A DNA stretch of 64,000 bases, taken from assembly GCF_036322585.1 (NCBI RefSeq), contig NZ_AP024600.1:3968001-4032000 (forward strand), given 5' to 3'. A model generated the notes under the pieces. That model saw nothing but the letters and a program-made list of their open reading frames with translations, was not told the origin of the DNA and searched no databases. A program made the position numbers and the translations under genes. Source of the DNA: Luteolibacter sp. LG18 (GTDB lineage Bacteria; Verrucomicrobiota; Verrucomicrobiia; Verrucomicrobiales; Akkermansiaceae). Shown one piece after another: positions 50,200 to 57,943 of the stretch; the first letter of the stretch is position 1; each line of letters starts with the position of its first letter.

Positions 50200-50321
50200 G
50201 CCCGCGTGGGCGGGCAGCAGGCCCCCGAGCCAGAGGAAAGGAAGCAGGCGGGCGCAGGAGCGGGATGGATGCACCCGACCAGCATGGGCCGGGATGGGGC
50301 ATGGAGACAATCTCGGAATGA

Positions 50322-51092
50322 TCAGGGCGAGGGCTTGCGGAATTCCCTGAGGATGTTCGCCAGTTCGGTGGCGGGAAGTTGCTGGGTGGTGTGGTCCGCG
50401 CGCAGCACTTGGATTTTCAATTGGTCCTGCCAGTAGTAAACGGGAGACACCGCCACCGGTTGTGATTGATCCTTGCCCGGAGTTTTTCCCGGACACAGCA
50501 GAACGAAAGGCTCGGCCAGACTTTTGTAGCGGCTGGGAAGGAGCTTCTGGAAATCGGGGAGATCGTCCAGGGTGGTGGGGTATGATCCGTGTTTGGCGAG
50601 GTAGTCGGTGAGCGCGTCGTCCAGGTAATGGCAGACGATCATCGTCCGGGTGACATCGGGGAGGCCGCGAGGATCTCGGATGACGGTGACCTTGCTCAGT
50701 TGCGAGAAATGGCGGCCGACTCCGGTGACGGCAATGCTCCCGGCTGTCATGAGCACCGCCAACAAGCCGAAGGCGGCAGAGTCACGGAGGCGCAGCGAGG
50801 GCTGCCGAGGTTTCGCGATCAGGTGGCCGATGAGGATGACGGCGGCCAGCGCGGCCACGGTCCAGAGGAGAGTCTCAAGGCTGGGACTCCGAGGCAGGGG
50901 TGGAAGATCGGGGAGTTCGAAGAGCCAGCCGATCAGGAGACGGACCGGGGCTTCGATGAGGAAGGGTTTCGGCGGAAAGATGAGAAGCGCGAACGCCACG
51001 TACAAGACCGCTCCGATGACGATGCGACGCCATTTTTGGAACCGTCTCCGGGGGAGGCGTTCCATCCGGGCGGTGACCGGGTCCTCGCTCAT
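50322..51092 (-). CDS. Membrane protein with pseudopilin-like C-terminal domain (paralogue C)
   Basis: A 256-aa protein starting MSEDPVTARMERLPRRRFQKWRRIVIGAVLYVAFALLIF. Three N-terminal helices are present (about 24-40, 80-98, 113-130). The soluble domain has LTDYLAKHGSYPTTLDDLPDFQKLLPSRYKSLAEPFVLLCPGKTPGKDQSQPVAVSPVYYW and ends LRADHTTQQLPATELANILREFRKPSP. The HGSYPTTLDDLP stretch is the G-type pseudopilin hallmark. Its N-terminal MSED and C-terminal LPxxELANILRE match paralogue A, so A and C are duplicates. Its start overlaps the stop of the DUF2071 pseudogene (ATGA at 51089-51092). Confidence 0.7.
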   Translation of the reverse strand: MSEDPVTARMERLPRRRFQKWRRIVIGAVLYVAFALLIFPPKPFLIEAPVRLLIGWLFELPDLPPLPRSPSLETLLWTVAALAAVILIGHLIAKPRQPSLRLRDSAAFGLLAVLMTAGSIAVTGVGRHFSQLSKVTVIRDPRGLPDVTRTMIVCHYLDDALTDYLAKHGSYPTTLDDLPDFQKLLPSRYKSLAEPFVLLCPGKTPGKDQSQPVAVSPVYYWQDQLKIQVLRADHTTQQLPATELANILREFRKPSP

Positions 51093-51849
51093 GGGCGGTG
51101 CTTGCGGAGAGGATACACCCGGACGTCGACGGTGTCCGCCCCGAGGATGGAGGCGGGCGGGGTGTCGGGAAGAGGGAGGCCGTCGAGGCGGGCGGGTTCG
51201 GTGGACCAGAGGTCGCAAGCGACGGGGGCGAGGCGGTAGGGTGAATGGTGGACCTGGCCGGTGAAGAGGGTGCCATCGGCGGTGGCGGAGAAGAGGAGGT
51301 AACGCAACGCTCCGCGAGGAAGAACTCCAGGCTGCCGGGTTCGGCGGGGGAGCCATTACGGCAGATGCCGTAGGAATACTCCGCGATGGAACCGGCGTGC
51401 TCGCGTTCGCAGCGGTAGCGGACGTGGGTTTCATCCTCCTCCGCGGACATCAGGGCGTGCTGGTAGGGGAGGTGGAAGAAGCGGCGGGCGACCTCGACGG
51501 CGAGCGGCTGGTTGCAATCGAGCGAATGGAACCAGATGCCGGGCGTGCCGTGGTCGTCGTGGACGTAGGTGCGGACGTTCAGCTCCAGGAACCACGAGAC
51601 GCCGGGCATGGGCGGGAGGCCGGAGGGGCGGATGCGCTCCATGTAGAAGGGCACGATGCCAAGCCAAGCGGTGCCCGCGTGGGTATCGACGTGCAGGCCG
51701 GGCGGGAGCTTTGCCTGGAGCATGGCCACCGGCACGGGCCAATGGAGGAAGAGGAGGCGGGACCACCGCTGCCGCATCGCGGGGAGGCCGGGCGGCCGTT
51801 CACGGACGGCCAGGCGGTCGGATAAAAGCGGGGTACGCACGGAAGCCAC
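51089..51849 (-). pseudogene. DUF2071 (YqjF-like) gene broken by a 5-bp tandem duplication
   Basis: The first frame reads MRQRWSRLLFLHWPVPVAMLQAKLPPGLHVDT ... GSLEFFLAER, the DUF2071 N-terminal two thirds. The natural continuation YLLFSATADGTLFTGQVHHSPYRLAPVACDLWSTEPARLDGLPLPDTPP lies in a different frame. At the join, AACGC is repeated exactly (51301-51305 and 51306-51310 on the plus strand). Removing one copy restores LAERYLLFS. In the present frame translation runs on in an unrelated Pro/Ser-rich frame, antisense-like in composition, into paralogue C. Start may be GTG 51849 or ATG 51777. A sequencing error is a formal alternative. Confidence 0.8.
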
Positions 51850-51915
51850 GGTAGCGGGTACCGTGGCTCCTTGGGAAGATGGAAGAACGGGACAAGAATG
51901 TCCCTGCTCCTTGGT

Positions 51916-52800
51916 TCAGACCGCGGCGCCGTAGCCGACGGATTCGAGGAGGGCCTCGAACTTGTGGCCGTATTCGACGTAGGAGTCGTAGCACTGCTGC
52001 CAATCGACCTGCGATTGGTCCTTCACGTGGAAGACGGTGGCGACGTGGGGTTCGATGGCGATGTAGCCGTCGTAGCCGCGTGCCTTCGCATCGAGGAGGA
52101 TCTCGCGGATCTTCGCATCGCCTTCACCGGGCATGGTGTAAACCGGCTCCACGCCATCGGCCACCGGGTTGCGGCAGTCCTTGATGTGGATGTGCACGAC
52201 GTGGTCGCGGACGGCCTTCCAGAAGGCGAGGGGATCTTGCCATGGGAAGGGCTCGGCCTTGGAGCGGTCGCGCTGGAAGACGGGGTTGCCGGTGTCGAAG
52301 ACGAGCTTGAGGCCCGGGACTTCCTCGACGAGGCGGAGGGTGTGCTTCGCGGAGAAGCCGCCCCAGTTCATGCAGTTCTCGTGGGCGGCGATGAGGCCGA
52401 CATCGGAGAAGCGTGCGACGATTTCGCGGAGGCGGCGGAAGCGCTCGGCCTCGTGCTGGTCCTCGCCCCAGGGTTCCTGGGCGTAGGACATGACGCGCAC
52501 GATCTCGGTGCCGAGACGCTTCATGCGGGGAATGGCGCGCTCCACCTCGGCGAGGGTGATGTCGAAATCACCGCCGATCTTCTTCGACCAGTTTCCGATC
52601 AGCGAGCCGAACTCCGGCACGCGGATGCCCACCTCATCGAGGCGGTCGGCCACGCGGTTGAACTCGTCATCGGAGAGTTCGTGGATGTTCGCCCCACCAA
52701 TCATGCGCGCCGAGATGCAGGACCAGCCAAGTGCCTTGGTGGCCTGGATCTGCTTTTCGAGGTCGCGCGAGGCTTCGTCGGAGAATCCGGTCAGTTGCAT
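51916..52800 (-). CDS. Sugar phosphate isomerase/epimerase (xylose-isomerase-like TIM barrel)
   Basis: A 294-aa protein of the AP-endonuclease-2/xylose-isomerase-like fold. Metal-binding and barrel motifs include LIAAHENCMNWGGFSAKHTLRLVEEVPGLKLVFDTGNP, HVVHIHIKDCRNP, TMPGEGDAKIREIL and GYDGYIAIEPH, which supply Glu, Asp, His, Glu ligands. Homologues act as sugar or inositol isomerases and epimerases. It is downstream of, and 19 bp from, a Gfo/Idh/MocA oxidoreductase on the same strand, the standard pairing for uncommon sugar or inositol catabolism. The exact substrate cannot be read from sequence. Confidence 0.9.
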   Translation of the reverse strand: MQLTGFSDEASRDLEKQIQATKALGWSCISARMIGGANIHELSDDEFNRVADRLDEVGIRVPEFGSLIGNWSKKIGGDFDITLAEVERAIPRMKRLGTEIVRVMSYAQEPWGEDQHEAERFRRLREIVARFSDVGLIAAHENCMNWGGFSAKHTLRLVEEVPGLKLVFDTGNPVFQRDRSKAEPFPWQDPLAFWKAVRDHVVHIHIKDCRNPVADGVEPVYTMPGEGDAKIREILLDAKARGYDGYIAIEPHVATVFHVKDQSQVDWQQCYDSYVEYGHKFEALLESVGYGAAV

Positions 52801-52819
52801 AGAGGTGTGGGTTTTCAGA

Positions 52820-53863
52820 TCAAAGGGTGACGCGCTTGCCGCCTTCGCGGGCGGACTGGTAGATGGCGCAGATCACGGCGACGGCCTTGCGGGCTTCCGC
52901 GGCGCTCACGGTCGGCACGCGGCCTTCCTGGATGGCGTTCACGGTTTCCTCGAAATTGCGGATGTGGCCGGTGACGTTGATGGCGCTCGGGTCGTTCGCA
53001 CCCAGGCCGGCGGCGGAGGTGGTCATGAGGTTGGCGCGGACGAAGTCGTCCTCGGCGGTGGCGTCGGCGAAGTCCCAGATCTTGAAGGATTCGTCGGCCA
53101 GGAAGACGGAGCCCTTGGTGCCGCAGACCTGCACCTCGGCCGGGTGGCCGGTGGAGGACCAGCAGGCGGTGGAGCCTTCGATCACGCCGAGGGCACCGCT
53201 TTCAAATTCGACGAGGGCCACGGCGGCGTCCTCGACCTCGATGCGCTCGTGGGCGATGAGCTCGGCGCGGGCAGTGACGGCCTTGATCGGACCGGCGACG
53301 TGGATGAGGGTGTCGATGGTGTGGATCGACTGGTTCATCAGCGCGCCGCCGCCATCGAGGGCCCAGGTGCCGCGCCAACCGGCGGAGTCGTAGTACTCCT
53401 GGCTGCGCCACCATTTCACATAGCAGGAGGCGGAGGTGATTTTACCGAAACGGCCAGCTTCGGCAGCGGCCTTGAAGTGTTCCAGGGCGGGGTGGAAGCG
53501 GCGGTTGAGGACGGCGGCGAGCGTGACGCCGTTCTTTTCGGCGGCGGCCATCATCAGGTCGATGCGCTCGGGGGTGACTTCGAGAGGCTTCTCGCAGATC
53601 ACGTGCTTGCCGGCATTGAGCGAGGCGAGGGCGGGATCGAGGTGGGCGCCGGACGGGGTGCCGATGGTGACGATCTCCAGTTCGGGATCGGCGAGGAAGG
53701 CATCGATGTCGCTGTAGGGCTTCGCACCGAACTCGGAGGCCAGTTTCTCGGCGCCTTCCGCGCGGAGGTCGAACACCGAGTGGAGTTCGCCACCGGTCAT
53801 TTGTTGGATGGCCGTGGCGTGGAAGCGGCCGATCATACCGGCACCGATGATTCCGAATTTCAT
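52820..53863 (-). CDS. Gfo/Idh/MocA-family oxidoreductase
   Basis: A 347-aa NAD(P)-dependent dehydrogenase. The Rossmann N-terminus is MKFGIIGAGMIGRFHATAIQQM, with GTPSGAHLDPALASLNAGKHVICEKPLEVTPE containing the EKP motif. ALDGGGALMNQSIHTIDTLIHVAGP holds the catalytic H-x-x-D-like region. The C-terminal alpha/beta domain is complete. The length is typical. It is first of a two-gene operon with the isomerase and is divergent from an MFS transporter across 196 bp that contain two inverted repeats. Together they look like uptake and oxidation of a sugar or polyol. Confidence 0.93.
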   Translation of the reverse strand: MKFGIIGAGMIGRFHATAIQQMTGGELHSVFDLRAEGAEKLASEFGAKPYSDIDAFLADPELEIVTIGTPSGAHLDPALASLNAGKHVICEKPLEVTPERIDLMMAAAEKNGVTLAAVLNRRFHPALEHFKAAAEAGRFGKITSASCYVKWWRSQEYYDSAGWRGTWALDGGGALMNQSIHTIDTLIHVAGPIKAVTARAELIAHERIEVEDAAVALVEFESGALGVIEGSTACWSSTGHPAEVQVCGTKGSVFLADESFKIWDFADATAEDDFVRANLMTTSAAGLGANDPSAINVTGHIRNFEETVNAIQEGRVPTVSAAEARKAVAVICAIYQSAREGGKRVTL

Positions 53864-53899
53864 GTAAGATTAAGGCAGTAGGGAGGTAGGGAAACTAAG

Positions 53900-53980
53900 G
53901 AATTGCGTGCGAATCGCAATTCAGAACGAAGCGGCCGACCGAAAGTTTACAGATTGGCGGCGGGCAAACCTTGTGTTTGC
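53900..53980. promoter_or_regulatory. Two inverted repeats in the Gfo/Idh - MFS divergent promoter
   Basis: GAATTGCG-N7-CGCAATTC (53900-53922) and GCAAAC-N5-GTTTGC (53964-53980) are both perfect. Each is spaced like a dimeric repressor operator and lies between divergent starts. No regulator gene is adjacent. Confidence 0.6.
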
Positions 53981-54059
53981 TTGGGGTGATCCTACCTCGG
54001 TTTCTTGCTTGCAACAAATGAAATCGTTCGGTGGAGTCCGAACGTTAAGAAAATCACTC

Positions 54060-55439
54060 ATGACGAACTCGCCTTCTCATTCCCCGGACTCATCGCGCTC
54101 TTGGTGGTCGCAACTATCTGGTTACCATTGGTTTGTGTTTGTGGTGGCCTCCCTCGCCTGGTTCTTCGACTGCCTCGATCAGCGGCTGTTTTCGCTGGCG
54201 CGAATTCCGGCCCTGACCGGGTTGATGAAGGGATCGACCCCCGACGAGGTGGGGGTGATGGGCAAGGAAGTGACCGCCCTGTTCCTGGTCGGCTGGGGCA
54301 TCGGGGGCCTGATTTTCGGTGCGCTGGGTGACCGTTACGGCCGTGCGCGCATGCTGACCCTGACGGTGCTCATCTACTCGATGTTCACGGGCCTGAGCTT
54401 TTTCAGCCACTACTACTGGGACTTCGCGCTGTTCCGTTTTCTGACCGGCGTGGGTGTCGGCGGGGTGTTCGGCCTAGCGGTGTCGCTGATCGCGGAAACG
54501 GTCCCGGCGGGCGCGCGCGTGGGCGCGCTGGGCACGCTGCAGGTGCTTTCGACGATCGGCAACATCTCCGCGAGCTTCATCAAGATGGGCGTGGATTCGC
54601 TGGAAAAGGGCGGCACGATCGCGGCGGGTGAAGGCTGGCGCTGGCTGTTCCTGGTGGGCGCGATTCCGGCGTTCCTGGTGTTCTTCATCCGCGGGTATCT
54701 CCGCGAGCCTGAGTCCTGGCTGAAGCTGAAGGAGGAGGGCCGCTTGCCCGCGGGTGGGATTTTCGGTCCGTACCTCGGGCTGCTGAAGGAGGCTCGGTGG
54801 CGGAAGAATCTGATCGTGGGCGCGGTGATCGCCTCCACGGGCGTGGTGGGGCTGTGGGCGATCGGCGAGTATGCGGTCGACCTCCAGAACGTGGTGTTCA
54901 AGAACCATTACAAGGCCCAGGGGCTGGGAGACGCGGAGGTGACCGCGGCGATGAAGTCGGCGATCAACCGCGTGTACCTGATGAACATGATCGGTGCGGC
55001 GCTGGGGATGTCCGGGTTCACGTGGCTGTGTGGCAGGCTCGGCCGCCGCACGTCGTTCGTGATCGGTTTCGCCTCGGCGCTGGTGGTGACCGCGCTGGTG
55101 TATTGGAAGCTGGAGACGCCGGAGCAGGCGATGTGGATGATGCCGCTGATGGGCGCGGTGCAACTCGGCACCTTCGCGGGCTTCTCGATCTATCTGCCGG
55201 AGCTGTTCCCGAGCCGCCTGCGCAGCACGGGGGTTTCGTTCTGCTACAATCTCGGTCGCTTCGCGGCGGCGGGTGGCAGTTTCTTCTCCGCGGCGCTGGC
55301 CAAGAGCGTGTTCGGGCATTTCGGCTCGCCGCTCATGCAGCGCTATTCGGCGATGGCGATGTGCGCGATCTTCCTGATCGGAATTATCGCGGTGATCTGG
55401 GCGCCGGAGACGAAGAACAAGCCACTGCCGGAAGAGTAA
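54060..55439 (+). CDS. MFS transporter
   Basis: A 459-aa polytopic inner-membrane carrier with about 12 helices. The loop 2-3 motif GALGDRYGRARMLTL and its equivalent in the second half (CGRLGRRTSFVIGF) mark the major facilitator superfamily, and the FRFLTGVGVGGVFGLAVSLIAETVPAGARVGALG stretch resembles metabolite:H+ or aromatic/sugar-acid symporters. Upstream in-frame starts exist (54018, 53907), but ATG 54060 gives a normal soluble N-terminus MTNSPSHSPDSSRSWW before helix 1. It is divergent from the oxidoreductase/isomerase pair and probably imports its substrate. Confidence 0.9.
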   Translation: MTNSPSHSPDSSRSWWSQLSGYHWFVFVVASLAWFFDCLDQRLFSLARIPALTGLMKGSTPDEVGVMGKEVTALFLVGWGIGGLIFGALGDRYGRARMLTLTVLIYSMFTGLSFFSHYYWDFALFRFLTGVGVGGVFGLAVSLIAETVPAGARVGALGTLQVLSTIGNISASFIKMGVDSLEKGGTIAAGEGWRWLFLVGAIPAFLVFFIRGYLREPESWLKLKEEGRLPAGGIFGPYLGLLKEARWRKNLIVGAVIASTGVVGLWAIGEYAVDLQNVVFKNHYKAQGLGDAEVTAAMKSAINRVYLMNMIGAALGMSGFTWLCGRLGRRTSFVIGFASALVVTALVYWKLETPEQAMWMMPLMGAVQLGTFAGFSIYLPELFPSRLRSTGVSFCYNLGRFAAAGGSFFSAALAKSVFGHFGSPLMQRYSAMAMCAIFLIGIIAVIWAPETKNKPLPEE

Positions 55440-55459
55440 TCGCGGCCGGACCGGCCGGC

Positions 55460-55484
55460 CCTTCTCCGGAGCGAGCGGAGAAGG
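55460..55484 (+). terminator. Terminator-like hairpin after the MFS gene
   Basis: CCTTCTCCG and CGGAGAAGG pair perfectly around GAGCGAG, 20 bp after the stop. There is no T-run, so termination efficiency is uncertain. Confidence 0.5.
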
Positions 55485-55503
55485 AGCTGGTGGTCTGTCG
55501 CAA

Positions 55504-55637
55504 GGAGTGGCTGCTTTTGAGCAACCATGATGGAAAGGATGGCCATTTGCTTCGCCACAACCGGAACCATGAAAGGACCGGACGTCGGTGAGCGATGGTC
55601 ATCACCCGGGAAATGGCGGATCGAAATCCGCCACTCC
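55504..55637. repeat. REPIN-like element 4 (GGAG hairpins, left copy with compensatory changes)
   Basis: The right hairpin is the same GGCGGAT-TTCG-ATCCGCC sequence as elements 3 and 20590-20617, inverted and ending CTCC. The left hairpin starts GGAGTGG and folds as CTGCT around TTTG with AGCA, retaining pairing by linked changes on both arms. The length is 134 bp against 135 for element 3. Confidence 0.75.
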
Positions 55638-55691
55638 TTGAGGCGAGGGCGGTGATTGTTAGGTTGGGCGAGGGATGGTTTGGATGAGTTC

Positions 55692-55728
55692 ACTACATAT
55701 GTAGTTGACGATTCACTACGTTTGTGGT
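55692..55728. promoter_or_regulatory. BlaI-type operator pair upstream of the repressor gene
   Basis: ACTACATATGTAGT (55692-55705) is a perfect 14-bp palindrome of the TACA-AT-TGTA type bound by BlaI/MecI repressors. A second, imperfect copy ACTACGTTTGTGGT lies at 55715-55728. TTGACG at 55705-55710 lies between them as a possible -35. The start of the regulator is 18 bp beyond the second site. Confidence 0.8.
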
Positions 55729-55745
55729 GGATTCGGTTCCATCTG

Positions 55746-56126
55746 ATGAACCCATCCAAAATCAGCGAATCGGAGTGGAGCGTGATGGAGGCCCTGTGGG
55801 AGCGTGCGCCGCTCACGGCCTCCGAGGTGGCGAAGGCCCTGCACGAGCGCACCGGCTGGGCGGAGAACACCGTCCGCACCCTGCTGACGCGCCTGGTGGA
55901 GAAGAACGTCATCCACGCCAGCGATGGCTCCCCGCGCCTGTTTTCCCCCGCCGTGTCCCGCGCCGAGTGTGTGCAGGCGGAGGGCTCCTCGTTCATGGCC
56001 CGCTTCTTCCAAGGGGCGGCCCAGCCTTTGTTGGTCCACTTCGCCCGCAACGCCCACCTCACTCCGGAAGAGGTGCAGGAGCTGAAGCGGGTGCTGGACG
56101 AATCCATCGAATCCCAATCCCACTGA
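55746..56126 (+). CDS. BlaI/MecI/CopY-family transcriptional repressor
   Basis: A 126-aa repressor. The winged helix fills residues about 1-75 (ISESEWSVMEALWERAPLTASEVAKALHERTGWAENTVRTLLTRLVEKNVIHASDGSPRLFSPAV), with the TVRTLLTRL recognition helix. The C-terminal dimerisation helices follow (SFMARFFQGAAQPLLVHFARNAHLTPEEVQELKRVLDE), including the usual LTPEEVQELKRVL. It starts 10 bp before the M56 gene. It should repress its own operon through the adjacent operators, and the M56 protein would inactivate it by proteolysis, as in the Bla/Mec systems. Confidence 0.95.
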   Translation: MNPSKISESEWSVMEALWERAPLTASEVAKALHERTGWAENTVRTLLTRLVEKNVIHASDGSPRLFSPAVSRAECVQAEGSSFMARFFQGAAQPLLVHFARNAHLTPEEVQELKRVLDESIESQSH

Positions 56127-56136
56127 AACCCATCCC

Positions 56137-57885
56137 ATGAATGCTCTCGATACGTTGTTTCAATGGCTCCTCGCCGCCAGCCTCCGGGCCTCGGTGGTGG
56201 CGGCCGGTGTCCTGGCGCTTCAAGTGGTGCTCCGCGCCTGGTTGCCCCCGCGGTGGCGGCACGCGCTGTGGTTGCCGGTCGTGCTGGTGATGGTGTTGCC
56301 GGTGCTTCCAGTGATCCCGTGGAGCCCGCTGCCTGCCACGAAGGCTCCGGTTCCCGTGGCGATGGAACCCTCTGCCATGCCACCGATGGATGCCGCGCAG
56401 GTGCCGGTGGCCACGGCTCCCGTGGCTCCGCCTGCTTCGAAGTTCACGCTCATGAACGCGCTCGCGGTGACCTGGCTGCTGGGGGCCTGTGCGTTCGCGG
56501 TGGTGGGCGTGGCGGGCTATCGGAAGAGCCTGGCTGGCATGGAACGGAGTGCCATTGCGCCGGAGCCGGAACTCATGGCGATGATCGACGGGGTCGCGGC
56601 GGAGGTCGGATTGAAATGGCGGCCGTGGGTATTGATGTCGCCCCAGGTGGAGAGTCCGGCGGTGACGGGATTGCTGCGTCCGTTGCTGTTGCTTCCGGCG
56701 GGATTTCCCGCGGGCCTCACCGGCAGTGAAGCGCGTTTGGTGGTGGTCCACGAACTGACGCATCTGAAGCGCGGCGACCTGCCCGCCAACTGGCTGTTGT
56801 GCCTGCTCCAGGTGGCGCATTGGTTCAATCCGGTCATCTGGTTCGCCTTCGCCCGTTTGCGCGCCGACCGCGAGACGGTTTGCGACGCGCAGGTTCTCTC
56901 CTCGGCAGAGACCGACCACCGCGCCGACTACGGCCATGCGCTGCTGAAGCTCCAGAGCGCCGCGCCGCCGTTCAGCCATGGGCTGGCCTTCGTGGGATTG
57001 TTCAAGCGCGGGGCCGGTCTCCATTCCCGCATCCGCGAGATCTCCCGCTATCGCCGCACCGGTGTGGCGTGGAACGTGGCCGCCGTGGGCTTGGTGGGGA
57101 TCTGCACCTTGCTGGGAATCACCCGTGCGGAACCTCCCGCCGCGGGGGCAGGCGATTCCGCGAAGCCCTCCGCTGCCAGCACGACGCCCGCCTCTCCGGC
57201 CCAGCAGGCGATCTCCAACAAACTGCGGGAGATCATCGTGCCCGTGATCTCGTTCGAGGATACGAGCGTGCAGGAGGCGGTGGAGTTCTTCCGCCTGCGC
57301 AGCGTCGATCTCGACACCAAGGAGCCGGACGTCACCAGAAGGGGGCTCAACCTGATCGTGAAGACGAAGGACGGCCAGCAACAGCCCGTCATCAAGAGCT
57401 TGAAGTTGAGGAACGTTCCGCTCTCGACCGCGTTCGATTACGTGGCGGACCTCACCGGGATGACCTACCGGATCGATGACGCGGGCATCGTGATCTTTTC
57501 GCCGGTGACGGCAGGGGATGCCGCAGCCAAGCCGATGGCGGTCGCGGCTCCTACCGCTGCCGCCGCGGGAAAGGCTGCTCTCGATGAGAAGCTGAACCGG
57601 ATCGTGGTGCCGATCATCCACATCGAGGACGCCAAACTGGATGAAGCCATCGAGTACCTGCGCCAGCGCAGCGCCCAGCTCGATCCGGAAACCGATCCCG
57701 CGAAGAAGGGCGTGAACTTCGTGATCCGCTCCGCACCCGGGGAGGAATCACCGCAGGTGAAACCGCTGCAACTCCGGAACGTCTCGCTGGCGGTCATTCT
57801 CAAGCACCTTGCCGAAGCCACCGGCATGGAGGTGAGGACGGACGAGCACGCCGTCTACCTGGTGCCGAAGGCGGCCGGGAAGTAA
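56137..57885 (+). CDS. M56 (BlaR1-type) metallopeptidase with two C-terminal STN-like domains
   Basis: A 582-aa membrane protein. Transmembrane segments lie at about 10-30, 40-60, 107-127 and 308-326. The cytoplasmic peptidase loop carries H205-ELT-H209 in VVVHELTHLKRGDLPANWLL and a downstream RADRETVCDAQVL supplying the third zinc ligand, both M56 hallmarks. Instead of the penicillin-binding sensor of BlaR1, the exported C-terminus has two homologous domains at about 361-450 and 484-580. Each runs from a V-P-V/I-I-x-x-E-D opening through LKLRNVPLSTAFDYVADLTGMTYR or LQLRNVSLAVILKHLAEATGMEVR to a final V-Y/I-V-x-x-P strand. This matches secretin/TonB short N-terminal domains. It is co-transcribed with the BlaI repressor. 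Confidence 0.9.
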   Translation: MNALDTLFQWLLAASLRASVVAAGVLALQVVLRAWLPPRWRHALWLPVVLVMVLPVLPVIPWSPLPATKAPVPVAMEPSAMPPMDAAQVPVATAPVAPPASKFTLMNALAVTWLLGACAFAVVGVAGYRKSLAGMERSAIAPEPELMAMIDGVAAEVGLKWRPWVLMSPQVESPAVTGLLRPLLLLPAGFPAGLTGSEARLVVVHELTHLKRGDLPANWLLCLLQVAHWFNPVIWFAFARLRADRETVCDAQVLSSAETDHRADYGHALLKLQSAAPPFSHGLAFVGLFKRGAGLHSRIREISRYRRTGVAWNVAAVGLVGICTLLGITRAEPPAAGAGDSAKPSAASTTPASPAQQAISNKLREIIVPVISFEDTSVQEAVEFFRLRSVDLDTKEPDVTRRGLNLIVKTKDGQQQPVIKSLKLRNVPLSTAFDYVADLTGMTYRIDDAGIVIFSPVTAGDAAAKPMAVAAPTAAAAGKAALDEKLNRIVVPIIHIEDAKLDEAIEYLRQRSAQLDPETDPAKKGVNFVIRSAPGEESPQVKPLQLRNVSLAVILKHLAEATGMEVRTDEHAVYLVPKAAGK

Positions 57886-57906
57886 CGCGGGCAGGTAAAG
57901 CCGCTC

Positions 57907-57943
57907 CGCCCGTCACTGGTCACACGGTCGACGGGCGTTTTTT
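57907..57943 (+). terminator. Rho-independent terminator of the BlaI-M56 operon
   Basis: CGCCCGTC and GACGGGCG pair perfectly, followed by TTTTTT. It overlaps the last codons of the convergent gene ending at 57920. Confidence 0.85.
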
